A stretch of DNA of 64,000 bases from Desulfobacula sp. (lineage in GTDB: Bacteria > Desulfobacterota > Desulfobacteria > Desulfobacterales > Desulfobacteraceae), in assembly GCA_018645325.1 (NCBI GenBank), contig JABGOU010000007.1, forward strand, positions 1 through 64,000. The letters run 5' to 3'. The notes under the pieces are model-generated. The model was not told the origin of the DNA. It searched no databases and saw only the letters and a program-made list of their open reading frames with translations. The position numbers and the translations under genes were made by a program. Positions 8,125 to 17,229 of the stretch are shown here, in pieces; the first letter of the stretch is position 1, and each line of letters opens with the position of its first letter.

Positions 8125-9426
8125 ATGAATAAAAAGCCAATTCAATTATTTATCATTATTTGCACTATTATTCTCATCCATATTCCAGCTTATTCTCAAA
8201 CAACTTATTCCCTTTTTGAATTAGCACAACTTGCCAATATCCATAGTGAGACAATTAAGATTGCACAGGATGATGTAATTATTGCGCAAGAGGATAAAGT
8301 CCGTGCATTATCAGTCTTAATACCCAGAGCCACTAGTTTCGGCAACATTACAGAGTATAAAGATGATCGTAGCACGGCTCCGGATTCAATAACATTAGGC
8401 ATCAAGCTGACACAGTCATTTACACTCAATGGAAAAGAGCTGATTGCTTTGGATGTTACTAAAAAAGTCATTGAGGGCAAAGAATTTTCCTTAGAAAGTA
8501 TCCGATCCCAGTATTTATTGCAGGTTGCACGAGCCTATTATAATATTTTAAGTGCACAAAGATTTCTTGAAATTGCCCAGTCAGACGTGAAACGTCTTGA
8601 AACTCACAGGGATGGTGTAAAAGAAAAATTAAGTGTTGGCAATGTCACTAAAACTGATCTATTCAGAGCTGAAGCAGAATTGTCGAAATCTCTGACAGAA
8701 GAGGTAAGAGCAGAAAACAGAGTATCGACAAGCAAGGCAGCCATGCACAATCTTGTCGAGATTGAGGATGATTTTAATGTCGAGAAACAAGATATACCAG
8801 GGCTTGAAAATTACTATGGTGTCCTGGAAGACATTCAAACCTATGCCTTAAAAAATAGGACGGAAATAAAAGAGGCAAAAAAAAATCTTGAGATCGCCGA
8901 GAAAACAATAAAGTTCGAAAAAAGTAATTTTTGGCCGGAAATTTCCCTGGAGGCAGGGTACAAAGAGACAGATCTAAGCTTTGATAATAGTCCAGGTAAT
9001 ATGAATTATGATACTGAAGACCTTTATTTTACAGGTGAACTTATTTTTACCTTATATGATGGTGGTTTGAGAAAAGCTGAAATCCGACAGGCGCAATCAG
9101 GTCTGCGCCAAGCTAAAAATGCTTTAAAACTGCAGGAAAAATCGATAATTCTGGATTCAAAAATTTCCTTTCTGGATAATAAGGCTGCACAAAGTGCATT
9201 ATTAAATTTACAGGATGAGTTGAAATCTGCACAGGAAAACTTTAAGGCAGTTCAAATGCAGTTCAAATACGGGATGGCTGACAGCATTGATATGATGGAT
9301 GCAAATACATTATTGGTATCTGCGCAGAGAAGAATTTTAGATGCCAAATATACTTATTATTTATCTGTGCTTAATATTATTTATACTAAAGGTGATTTGC
9401 TTTCATTCCTTTTAAAACAAACCTGA
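8125..9426 (+). CDS. TolC-family outer-membrane efflux protein
   Basis: 433 aa. An N-terminal signal peptide (KKPIQLFIIICTIILIHIPAYS) is followed by two outer-membrane-efflux repeats of long amphipathic helices with heptad character (ALSVLIPRATSFGNI, RTEIKEAKKNLEIAEK, AQSGLRQAKNALKLQEKS). The C-terminal repeat carries the typical YGMADSIDMMDANTLLVSAQ pattern. These proteins trimerise as export channels for RND, ABC or MFS systems. No inner-membrane pump or adaptor gene is adjacent, so the partner is unknown. Confidence 0.88.
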   Translation: MNKKPIQLFIIICTIILIHIPAYSQTTYSLFELAQLANIHSETIKIAQDDVIIAQEDKVRALSVLIPRATSFGNITEYKDDRSTAPDSITLGIKLTQSFTLNGKELIALDVTKKVIEGKEFSLESIRSQYLLQVARAYYNILSAQRFLEIAQSDVKRLETHRDGVKEKLSVGNVTKTDLFRAEAELSKSLTEEVRAENRVSTSKAAMHNLVEIEDDFNVEKQDIPGLENYYGVLEDIQTYALKNRTEIKEAKKNLEIAEKTIKFEKSNFWPEISLEAGYKETDLSFDNSPGNMNYDTEDLYFTGELIFTLYDGGLRKAEIRQAQSGLRQAKNALKLQEKSIILDSKISFLDNKAAQSALLNLQDELKSAQENFKAVQMQFKYGMADSIDMMDANTLLVSAQRRILDAKYTYYLSVLNIIYTKGDLLSFLLKQT

Positions 9427-9654
9427 TAGTGAACTATCATTCAATTGGAATATAAAATATTTTTATTTTTCATTAGCAGTTAAACCCCCTTGGAGAAATT
9501 AAAATTTAATCTTTTTTAATCTCTAAAATCCCTTATTACTACGATGAATCCATAATGTTTTAAGTATGCGAAACTTGACTTAACTCCATTGATAAAATAT
9601 CCTTAACCTATTAGGTTTAATCTTTGTGCGAATGTATTTTTAAAGGAGAATCAC

Positions 9655-9969
9655 ATGTATGAAATAATTGCAAACCCTGAACAGTATCAAATTGATCATC
9701 TCATAAACGGAACCGGTAATGCAAATATCGAAATTACAAAGGAAGAAAGGAATAAATGGGCAGCTGAAATTGTAGCTTTCAGTGAAAAACTGACTGAATT
9801 TGCAAAAAAATCCAAGACGCTTGCAAAGCTTCTTTCAAGCCCCGAAAAAATCTCTACTACCCCTGCATCTTTAAAAACTTTAAAAATTCAATTATTTATG
9901 ATCAATGATTCATTAAATACAGCAATTGAAATTGCTGATAAACTTGAATCTGATATTGTAAAAAAATAA
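9655..9969 (+). CDS. Small protein of unknown function
   Basis: 104 aa, not recognised. An AAGGAG Shine-Dalgarno sequence 8 nt before the ATG supports translation. The protein has no signal peptide or membrane segment and no cysteines. Its middle and C-terminal parts are lysine/glutamate-rich and probably helical (ITKEERNKWAAEIVAFSEKL, then LNTAIEIADKLESDIVKK). It stands alone between tolC (+) and aroC (-); a long hairpin follows 30 bp after the stop. Confidence 0.6.
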   Translation: MYEIIANPEQYQIDHLINGTGNANIEITKEERNKWAAEIVAFSEKLTEFAKKSKTLAKLLSSPEKISTTPASLKTLKIQLFMINDSLNTAIEIADKLESDIVKK

Positions 9970-9998
9970 GTAATTATTCAGCTCTTACGCTTGAAACC

Positions 9999-10067
9999 GC
10001 CCTGTCTGATGGATATTTGTTTCGAGGCTATTCGCTTAACCTCCTGCAAATATCCATCAAACAGGGC
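9999..10067. repeat. Large intergenic hairpin, 21-bp arms
   Basis: Left arm 9999-10019 (GCCCTGTCTGATGGATATTTG) pairs with right arm 10047-10067, with a single mismatch across 21 bp. The 27-nt centre is itself partly palindromic (GAGG near 10024, CCTC near 10040). It lies between the convergent small gene and aroC. It could work as a bidirectional terminator, though there is no strong T tract directly after the stem. Its length and imperfect double palindrome also fit a REP/MITE-type dispersed element. Confidence 0.7.
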
Positions 10068-10118
10068 TTTGGGGATAATTTTTTTTAACGAGTTGAACAA
10101 TTACAAAAAATAAAGATA

Positions 10119-11174
10119 TTAATCTAAAATTTTTTGACGTAATAAATGGTCTGTGAGAACAATAGCAAGCATTGCCTCACAGACCTTGTTAATTCTTGGG
10201 ATTGCACAGATATCATGGCGGCCTTTTGTTGAAATTTCAGTTAAACTACCTTTGTCATCGATGGTCGTCTGGGGTTTCAGGATCGAAGGTATCGGTTTTA
10301 TATGAACCCTTACTACAATGTCATCCCCATTTGAAATACCCGCCAAAATACCGCCGGAATGATTTGTTTGAAATCCATCCAATAAAATCTGGTCATTATT
10401 CTCAAAACCTGTCATTTTTGCTGCAAGAATCCCTGCCCCTATTTCAACAGCCTTGACAGCACCAATACTCATCAGGGCTTTGGCAATATCAGCATCCAGT
10501 TTGTCAAAAACAGGATCTCCTAAACCAGGGGGGACGTCTAATGCGACAATCTCAACAATACCACCTAAAGAGTCTCCTTTTTTTTTTACGGCTTTGATTC
10601 TCTTTTCCATTTTAATGGCTGCATCTAAATCAGGACATTGCAAATGGGTTTTTTCCTTTTCAGAGATTTCATCAATTTTGTGGGCTCTGATACCGCCAAG
10701 TTCAAGTGTATAGCTATCAATTTTGATATTTTGCCGATCAAGGATAAGTTGTGCAACAGCACCTGCTGCCACCCTTGCTGCAGTCTCCCTTGCAGAGGCT
10801 CTTCCTCCTCCCCTGTGATCTCTGATTCCATATTTGGCCTGATAGGTAAAATCACCATGGCCGGGTCTAAAAATTTTGGCAATCGAGTCATAGGATTCTG
10901 GTTTTGCATCTTTGTTTTCTATCAAAATCACAATAGGAGTTCCTGTGGTTTTCCCTTTAAAGGTACCTGACAGGATAACGGGTTTATCTGGTTCCATGCG
11001 TTTTGTACTGGATATGGAAGCCCCGGGTTTCCTTTTATCAAGGTCTTTTTGAATGATATTTGTATCAATCTCAAGACCTGGAGGACACCCTTGAATAACA
11101 ACGCCTATTGCTTTACCATGTGATTCTCCAAAGGTCGTGATATTGAATGCTTTACCAAAACTACTGCCTGACAT
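10119..11174 (-). CDS. aroC: Chorismate synthase
   Basis: 351 aa. It eliminates phosphate from EPSP to give chorismate, using reduced FMN. Family signatures visible: GESHGKAIGVVIQGCPPGLE near the N-terminus, RPGHGDFTYQAKYG in the middle, and the RGGGRASARETAARVAAGAV block. It overlaps the end of aroK by 14 bp and is the last gene of the aroE-aroA-aroK-aroC run. Length is normal and no key residue appears lost. Confidence 0.97.
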   Translation of the reverse strand: MSGSSFGKAFNITTFGESHGKAIGVVIQGCPPGLEIDTNIIQKDLDKRKPGASISSTKRMEPDKPVILSGTFKGKTTGTPIVILIENKDAKPESYDSIAKIFRPGHGDFTYQAKYGIRDHRGGGRASARETAARVAAGAVAQLILDRQNIKIDSYTLELGGIRAHKIDEISEKEKTHLQCPDLDAAIKMEKRIKAVKKKGDSLGGIVEIVALDVPPGLGDPVFDKLDADIAKALMSIGAVKAVEIGAGILAAKMTGFENNDQILLDGFQTNHSGGILAGISNGDDIVVRVHIKPIPSILKPQTTIDDKGSLTEISTKGRHDICAIPRINKVCEAMLAIVLTDHLLRQKILD

Positions 11175-11685
11175 TTTTTAATCTCCTGTCAATGATATTA
11201 ACAATTTCTTCAGGTGTGTTAAAACTGGTATCAATCTTTATATGGGAGGTAGTTTTATATAAAGGGATTCTTTTTTTTACAATTTCATTTGTTTCTTCAA
11301 CTAAATCTTTATTTGTAAGCGCCGGCCGCAAGCTTAGTGTTTTATTATCATAATTTAATCTTGCTATAATTGTTTGTATATCTGCATAAAGCCATATGCA
11401 GACTCCATTTTTTTTTATAAACTGCTGATTATCACGATCGATAATAATACCGCCTCCTGTGGAGATTATAGTATTAATATTATTTTTTGTATCCAAAAGT
11501 ATCTGTTTTTCTATTTGTCGAAATTTTCCCCATCCCTGTTTCTCAATAATTTCTAGAATAGTTAAGCCAAGGTGTTTTTCAATGAGATGATCTGTATCAA
11601 TAAAATTAAAATTGAGGCGGCGAGCAATCATTTTACCTATGGTCGTTTTTCCGGTACATCTATAACCAATAAGAAATATTTTCAT
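11161..11685 (-). CDS. aroK: Shikimate kinase
   Basis: 174 aa. P-loop kinase with GYRCTGKTTIGKMIA at residues 7-21. A DTDHLIE segment follows in the shikimate-binding region, then the STGGGIII loop. The RPAL lid region (LSLRPAL) is also present. It phosphorylates shikimate at O3. It overlaps aroC by 14 bp and follows aroA by 18 bp, as part of a single shikimate operon. aroK and aroL types cannot be separated here. Confidence 0.95.
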   Translation of the reverse strand: MKIFLIGYRCTGKTTIGKMIARRLNFNFIDTDHLIEKHLGLTILEIIEKQGWGKFRQIEKQILLDTKNNINTIISTGGGIIIDRDNQQFIKKNGVCIWLYADIQTIIARLNYDNKTLSLRPALTNKDLVEETNEIVKKRIPLYKTTSHIKIDTSFNTPEEIVNIIDRRLKNVRQ

Positions 11686-11703
11686 ATTTAATTCAATAAA
11701 AAA

Positions 11704-12966
11704 TTATTTTTGCAATGCATCAAATATATCCCAGTAATTTGGGAAAGATTTTTCAACACATGATTCATTTTCAATTGCCATGCCCTGGATCAAAAGACCT
11801 GGAATGGAAAATGCCATGGCGATTCTGTGATCATTAAATGTCTCTATTATAGCTCCTTTTGGATTTCCACCTGTAATTTCTAAATAATCTTCTCCTTGTT
11901 CAACTTTTATACCCATTTTTATAAGTTGTGAATAAACAGCATCAATCCTGTCACACTCTTTTTCCCGCAAATGTTTAATATTGGTTATTCTGGTTTTTCC
12001 TTTTGCAAAGCTTGCAACAACAGCAATGACAGGGACAGCATCCGGAGTGTCAGACATATCCACATCTATTCCTTTGAGAGCTGATCCACAGACACCTATC
12101 TGATTATCTTCAATTTTTAATATACATCCCATCTGTTCTAAAATTTTAATCTGTTTTAAATCTCCTTGAAGGGAATTGCTATTAATATTTTTAACAATAA
12201 TCATTTTGCCTGTTATAGCACCAATGGCCCAGAAATAACCGGCATTGGAAAGATCGGGTTCAACAAAAAAATCTCCATGAACATATGACTGCCGCCCTAG
12301 AACCTGATAGTGCATACTATCTATCTTATGGGCTTCAATTGAAAATTTTTTCATAATATCAATAGTCAGATCAACATAGGGTGAGGATACAGGAGGGCTG
12401 GCAAGGAAGATATCAAGACCGTTTTTCATCAATGCCCCTATCATTAAAAGAGATGATAAATATTGACTACTTTTAGAGCAGTCAATTTTCACGAACCCCC
12501 CTGCCCTATTACCACCTTTTATATAAACCGGAGGTGTGCCATTTTTGTTTATTGACTCTGCATGAATTTTTAACATGGTCAATGCATCAAGCAACTCCAC
12601 CATGGGGCGTTCACACATTCTCAGGTCACCTGTGAGAGTATAAAAGGTTTTCCCCAGGGCTGCAATTCCTGTAAGAAGGCGCATGGAGGTTCCTGAATTG
12701 CCAAGATAGATTTTTTTATTACAGGGCTGAGGATTCCCTCCAAATCCTTTCACCCTGTAATAATTTTCTAATACCTGATCAATATCAGCCCCCATTTGTT
12801 CAAGAGCATTAACAGTCAATCCAATATCATCGCTTTGAAGAAGATTCTTAATATTTGAAGTTCCAATAGATAAGGAAGCACAAATCATCATACGATGGGA
12901 AATACTTTTTGAACCTGGAATTACAACAGCCTGATTTTTAATATTTTTTTGGACAATTTTTTTCAA
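11704..12966 (-). CDS. aroA: 3-phosphoshikimate 1-carboxyvinyltransferase (EPSP synthase)
   Basis: 420 aa. It transfers the enolpyruvyl group of PEP to shikimate 3-phosphate. Motifs: PGSKSISHRMMICASL (residues about 17-32), the LGNSGTSMRLLTGI signature, RMCERPM, DLSNAGYFW, and the C-terminal EKECDRI and FNDHRIAMAF blocks. It overlaps aroE by 4 bp. The sequence at the glyphosate-binding NSGTSMRL loop has Ser where class I enzymes have NAGTAMRP, which points to a class II-type enzyme (inference). Confidence 0.96.
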   Translation of the reverse strand: MKKIVQKNIKNQAVVIPGSKSISHRMMICASLSIGTSNIKNLLQSDDIGLTVNALEQMGADIDQVLENYYRVKGFGGNPQPCNKKIYLGNSGTSMRLLTGIAALGKTFYTLTGDLRMCERPMVELLDALTMLKIHAESINKNGTPPVYIKGGNRAGGFVKIDCSKSSQYLSSLLMIGALMKNGLDIFLASPPVSSPYVDLTIDIMKKFSIEAHKIDSMHYQVLGRQSYVHGDFFVEPDLSNAGYFWAIGAITGKMIIVKNINSNSLQGDLKQIKILEQMGCILKIEDNQIGVCGSALKGIDVDMSDTPDAVPVIAVVASFAKGKTRITNIKHLREKECDRIDAVYSQLIKMGIKVEQGEDYLEITGGNPKGAIIETFNDHRIAMAFSIPGLLIQGMAIENESCVEKSFPNYWDIFDALQK

Positions 12967-13781
12967 TTAAAGGTCTCATTTATTATTTCTTGATGCAAAA
13001 GTTTGATATCCGGTGTTATTCCTGTCCATAATTTAAATTGAGCCACGCCCTGATGCATGAACATGGACAGGCCGTCAATGGTTTTACATCCTTTTTCTTG
13101 GGCTTTGGATAATAATTTTGTTTTAATGGGAGTATAAACAATATCCATAACAACCATTTTAGAATCCAAAAAATTTGAAGGGAATGCCAAACCTTCTATA
13201 TCAGGAGCCATACCAATGGGTGTGGTATTTATGATAATATCAGGGTTGATGGATTTAATTTTATCTGAGTCATCCTGTAAAATAATATCTGCATGATACT
13301 TTAGTGCAAGCTTTTCTCCTCTCTGTTTGTTTCTGTTAATAATTACGAGATCGCCTTTTTCCTTGTGTATACCATATGCTATGGCATGGGCAGCTCCACC
13401 TGCGCCGATAATACAGACTTTTTTATCCATTATGCCTAAGGGTTTTAAGGGAATAATTGCGGCCTTATGGTCAGTGTTATATCCAAAGAGTTTTCCATTT
13501 TTATTTTTAACAGTGTTTACAGCACCAATGTTCAATGCGTCATCATCAATCCAGTCAAGGTAATCCATTATGGACTCTTTAAATGGAATTGTAATAGAAG
13601 CGCCCTGTATGTTTAAAGTTTTCAATGCTTTTACACCTTTTGAAATTTCATCAATTTCAAAGGCAAGGTAAACCGCGTTAATCTTATGTCTTTGAAAACA
13701 GAAATTGTGAATTGTCGGGCTTTTGGAATGCCTGACCGGGTTTCCCAAAATACAATAAAGCTGTGTATTTGAATCAATCAT
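12963..13781 (-). CDS. aroE: Shikimate dehydrogenase
   Basis: 272 aa. It reduces 3-dehydroshikimate to shikimate with NADPH. The substrate-binding block is LGNPVRHSKSPTIHN; the catalytic Lys and Asp lie in TIPFKESI and NTDHKAA. The Rossmann motif is IGAGGAAHAIAYG and the following INRNKQRGEKL fits NADPH preference. A C-terminal GLSMFMHQGVAQFKLWTG block is typical. First of the four clustered aro genes; the preceding dehydroquinate steps are not encoded in this window. Confidence 0.95.
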   Translation of the reverse strand: MIDSNTQLYCILGNPVRHSKSPTIHNFCFQRHKINAVYLAFEIDEISKGVKALKTLNIQGASITIPFKESIMDYLDWIDDDALNIGAVNTVKNKNGKLFGYNTDHKAAIIPLKPLGIMDKKVCIIGAGGAAHAIAYGIHKEKGDLVIINRNKQRGEKLALKYHADIILQDDSDKIKSINPDIIINTTPIGMAPDIEGLAFPSNFLDSKMVVMDIVYTPIKTKLLSKAQEKGCKTIDGLSMFMHQGVAQFKLWTGITPDIKLLHQEIINETFN

Positions 13782-13833
13782 GGTCCATGGTTTCTTATTT
13801 GACCTTTAGCTCCAGGCCATTTAGATGTCAAGT

Positions 13834-15069
13834 TTAATCTTTTTTTATGATAAAGCTTTGTATCCTGTTTCCATCCATGTCTTTAACAGTGAGAGTCCAC
13901 ATATTTATGATAATGGATTCTCCGGACTTTGGAATTCTCCCAATCTGTTCAAGGAAAAAACCTGAAAAAGTGTCATATGTATTTGATTCAGGGATTTCAA
14001 TTTCCAGTTCTTTATTTAAATCATCAATATCAATCTTTCCGGCAACTAACCATTTATTTCCCTTAAGTCTAACAATATCAGGTGTCATTCTATCAGTCTC
14101 ATCAATAATTTCGCCTATAATTTCTTCAACAACATCTTCAAGGGTTGTAATGCCAGAGATACCGCCATGCTCATCCACAACAATGGCAATATGATTTTTT
14201 TTCTGTTTAAAATCCTGTAACAGAGAATCCAGTTTTTTAGACTCAGGTATAAAATATGGTTTTCTCATTATCTGTTTAACATCCAGGGGTATATCAGATT
14301 CAGAGGCACAGGCTTTTTGAAAACTTGCAAATAAATCTTTTACATGCAAAATTCCAATAATATTATCAATACTGTCCTCGATTACCGGAATCCTGGAAAA
14401 TCCTGTTTTAAGAATTTTTTTAATGTCCATATCCTCTGATACATCTATCACAAACATATCTGCTCTTGGTGTCATGATTTCAGAACAACAAGTATCATCA
14501 AATTCAAAGATATTAGTAATATACTCTTTTTCTTCTTCTTTAATTTCCCCTTCTTCTTCCACCACCTCAACCATGGTCATCAATTCATCTTCAGTCACTG
14601 TTTCACGGGTTGTATCTATTGTTCCATGAAGCTTGGGTATAAAATTTAACATGTAGATCAAAGGAAAAAATAATCTTGAGAGCCAGAAAAGAGGATAAAT
14701 TACAATCCTGGCAACAAAAATATTATTATGATTAGCAAATGATTTGGGGAAAATTTCACCAAAAACAAGAATGAGCATCGTCATAATTCCGGTGGCTATA
14801 CCTACTGCATTGGATTTAAAGTATGAAATGGCAATGGATGTGGCAATGGCTGAAGCACCAATGTTTACAAGATTATTTCCGATCAATATGGTGGTTAAAA
14901 GCGTATGGGAATCTTCTTTCATCTTTAAAATAAGTATTCCGCTTTTAGACCCGTCTTTTGCAATATGCAGAGCCTTGACTTTGCTGATTGAAAAAAGAGC
15001 GGTTTCAGAAGAAGAAAAAAAACCGGATAATAAAAGGCCTATAACAAGTATCGTCAATTCAAAAGTCAT
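13834..15069 (-). CDS. CNNM/CorC-HlyC family membrane protein with CBS domains
   Basis: 411 aa from the ATG at 15069. An N-terminal DUF21/CNNM membrane domain begins LTILVIGLLLSGFFSSSETA and continues with hydrophobic segments to about residue 135. A pair of CBS domains follows (about 190-320, including MTPRADMFVID and GISGITTLEDVVEEIIGEI). The C-terminal CorC/HlyC domain comes last. Members are linked to magnesium/cobalt efflux; the haemolysin label is historical. It lies 52 bp upstream of aroE in the same direction and 79 bp after lpxB. Confidence 0.88.
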   Translation of the reverse strand: MTFELTILVIGLLLSGFFSSSETALFSISKVKALHIAKDGSKSGILILKMKEDSHTLLTTILIGNNLVNIGASAIATSIAISYFKSNAVGIATGIMTMLILVFGEIFPKSFANHNNIFVARIVIYPLFWLSRLFFPLIYMLNFIPKLHGTIDTTRETVTEDELMTMVEVVEEEGEIKEEEKEYITNIFEFDDTCCSEIMTPRADMFVIDVSEDMDIKKILKTGFSRIPVIEDSIDNIIGILHVKDLFASFQKACASESDIPLDVKQIMRKPYFIPESKKLDSLLQDFKQKKNHIAIVVDEHGGISGITTLEDVVEEIIGEIIDETDRMTPDIVRLKGNKWLVAGKIDIDDLNKELEIEIPESNTYDTFSGFFLEQIGRIPKSGESIIINMWTLTVKDMDGNRIQSFIIKKD

Positions 15070-15148
15070 CAAAACAGAATATAATCCTTATCTATAATTG
15101 CTATCTTTTTGGAATCACTCTAATAATATTTAAGTTAATATGTCAAAT

Positions 15149-16357
15149 TTAATATGGAAGTTTTGATGTAGCCAGCATATTAACTGCAATATTGGCCGCC
15201 CTTTTTGACGCACCTTTTTTACCAAGTAATTTTCTGACTATTTGCAATTGGTTTTGAAAATAAAATAGATTATCCAGCATATATAAGGCTTTTTTACTTA
15301 TTTTTTCCGGTGTTACATCATTTTGCAATAATTCAGGCATTACTTCGGCATTAACAATTAAATTTGCAAGTCCTACATACTTCACTTTTACAAACAATTT
15401 TGCCATCTGATAACTGACAGGAGATATTTTGTATACAATAATGGTTGGAACGCAACACAGGGCAGCCTCTAAAGTGACAGTACCGGAAGCTGCAATAACA
15501 AGTTCTGATTTAAAGAAAATATCTTTAACCGGGCCTTCTTTAATTTGAAACATCGAGTCGTTCCTGATCTTTTTCAAACCGGCTTCTATGATTTTTCTAT
15601 TTATAGAGCTTGCTTTAGAAATAATAAAAACAACTTTTTTGTTATTTCTATGAATAAGAGTTGCAGCTTCAATCATAATGTCGAGTAAACTTTTCAGCTC
15701 ATTATTTCTAGATCCCGGCAGCAGGCCTATCATCGTGGTATTTTTTTGTTTTGATGATAAAGGTTTGGAATCCAAAAGAACTTCTGGTATATTTTCAGAG
15801 TATTCATCCATCAAAGGGTTTCCTACATAAGTGTATTGAATCTTGGCTTTTTTATATATTTTCTCTTCAAAAGGCAGAATCAATGCCGCATGGTCAATAT
15901 ATTTTTTTATATTTTTTAATCTTGATTTTTTCCATGCCCACACTTTTGGGGTAATATAATATAAAATTTTTATATCATAATGATCTTTGGCAAATTGTGC
16001 TGCTTTTAAATTAAATCCCGGGTAATCCACGAGAATAATTAGATTTGGCGTGTTTACCCTAAGTTTTTTTTTAAATAGATCAAAGGCTTTTTTTATCTGG
16101 GGAAATTGCATAAAGACTTCTGTAAGCCCCATTGCAGAAAGCTTTGAGATATTATAAAAAAGGTCTACTTTCTGGTCTTCAAGATGTGTCCCGCCTATGC
16201 CTGAAAAATAAATATGATTGTTTATTTGCTTGATTTCCCTGACAAGATGTCCAGCATGCAAATCTCCTGATGGTTCACCGGTAAGAACCATTATGTGGTT
16301 TAGTTTTACAGGAAGATTCATTTTAGTTGTGACCGTCTTGATAGGTGTAAATTTCAT
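15149..16357 (-). CDS. lpxB: Lipid-A-disaccharide synthase
   Basis: 402 aa. It condenses UDP-2,3-diacylglucosamine with lipid X to form the tetraacyl disaccharide of lipid A at the inner-membrane surface. Motifs: MVLTGEPSGDLHAGHLVREI at about residues 24-43, LVDYPGFNLKAAQFAK, YITPKVWAWKKSR, LLPGSRNNE and AASGTVTLEAAL. The ATG at 16357 lies 12 nt after the lpxI stop with AAGG upstream, supporting the slightly long N-terminus. Last of the lpxD-lpxA-lpxI-lpxB block. Confidence 0.95.
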   Translation of the reverse strand: MKFTPIKTVTTKMNLPVKLNHIMVLTGEPSGDLHAGHLVREIKQINNHIYFSGIGGTHLEDQKVDLFYNISKLSAMGLTEVFMQFPQIKKAFDLFKKKLRVNTPNLIILVDYPGFNLKAAQFAKDHYDIKILYYITPKVWAWKKSRLKNIKKYIDHAALILPFEEKIYKKAKIQYTYVGNPLMDEYSENIPEVLLDSKPLSSKQKNTTMIGLLPGSRNNELKSLLDIMIEAATLIHRNNKKVVFIISKASSINRKIIEAGLKKIRNDSMFQIKEGPVKDIFFKSELVIAASGTVTLEAALCCVPTIIVYKISPVSYQMAKLFVKVKYVGLANLIVNAEVMPELLQNDVTPEKISKKALYMLDNLFYFQNQLQIVRKLLGKKGASKRAANIAVNMLATSKLPY

Positions 16358-16369
16358 TAGCTGTGACCT

Positions 16370-17188
16370 TCAGGTAATATCATCTTCTGTATAAGCGAGA
16401 ATGGATATATTATATTTATTTGCAAGCCTGATCATCTCTTCCCGGTCAAAAGCAAGAGATTTTTCTGCTTCAAGCACAAGAACACAGGCCCCGGATTCAT
16501 GCATAGTCTCAATGGTGTCACAACCTGTGGAAGGCAGATCAAATCTTAAATCCTGGATCGGTTTGGAAAGCTTTATAACCACGGCACCATTTTTATCAGA
16601 CAATAACCCGCCTCTTTTTATTGCAGCGTCTGTTCCTTCAATTGCTTCAACAGCTATAATAGTTCCGTTACTAATAATAACACATTGGCCGATATCAAGG
16701 TCTCCTATGGTTTTTGCTATCTTCCATCCTTGTAAAATATCTTTTTTTTCAGCTTTATCCGGTTTTCTTTTTGTCCAACATCCTTTCGGACTGATCAGTT
16801 CCGGGAGAAGAAATGTGGAGGGCAAAATTTTTATTCCCTCATTTGCAAGCAGGTCGGCAAAAGATGTTAATACTGAATTATCATGGGTTCTGGATGTCTT
16901 GGCAATAAATGAAAGCGCTTTAAAATCGGGGCGGATATCCTTAAAAATATTTGTTTTTTTAATACTGCCCAGCATAACAACATGGGTAATATTGTGCTGT
17001 CTGAAGTACTTGATCAGTTTTGAGATCTGCCCAAGATAAAGCAATTTTAATGTTTCAACGTAGTTAGCAAGGATTTTATCTGTTTCAGAATGAAAGCCTA
17101 CTGCAAAAACTTTATACCCTTTTTTTAATGCTTTCTTTGAAAAAAGAAGGGGGAATTGTCCGCCGCCGGCGATAAGTCCTATCCTCAT
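16370..17188 (-). CDS. lpxI: UDP-2,3-diacylglucosamine pyrophosphatase LpxI
   Basis: 272 aa, of the DUF1009 family. It hydrolyses UDP-2,3-diacylglucosamine to lipid X, replacing the unrelated LpxH of enterics. Recognisable features are the start IGLIAGGGQFPLLF, the FVAKTSRTHDNS-like region (here FIAKTSRTHDNSVLTSFAD), and the C-terminal DLPSTGCDTIETMHESGACVL block that includes an EGTDAAI motif before it. Its place between lpxA and lpxB fits the pathway order. Confidence 0.93.
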   Translation of the reverse strand: MRIGLIAGGGQFPLLFSKKALKKGYKVFAVGFHSETDKILANYVETLKLLYLGQISKLIKYFRQHNITHVVMLGSIKKTNIFKDIRPDFKALSFIAKTSRTHDNSVLTSFADLLANEGIKILPSTFLLPELISPKGCWTKRKPDKAEKKDILQGWKIAKTIGDLDIGQCVIISNGTIIAVEAIEGTDAAIKRGGLLSDKNGAVVIKLSKPIQDLRFDLPSTGCDTIETMHESGACVLVLEAEKSLAFDREEMIRLANKYNISILAYTEDDIT

Positions 17189-17229
17189 TGTTTTTACTCA
17201 TGACCTCCAGATTACGTGTAACCTTTTGG

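Noticed and set aside
16401-17039. A 212-codon open frame on the plus strand opposite lpxI
   Set aside because: It is antisense to a well-supported gene, lacks a ribosome site, and its peptide has no recognisable domain.
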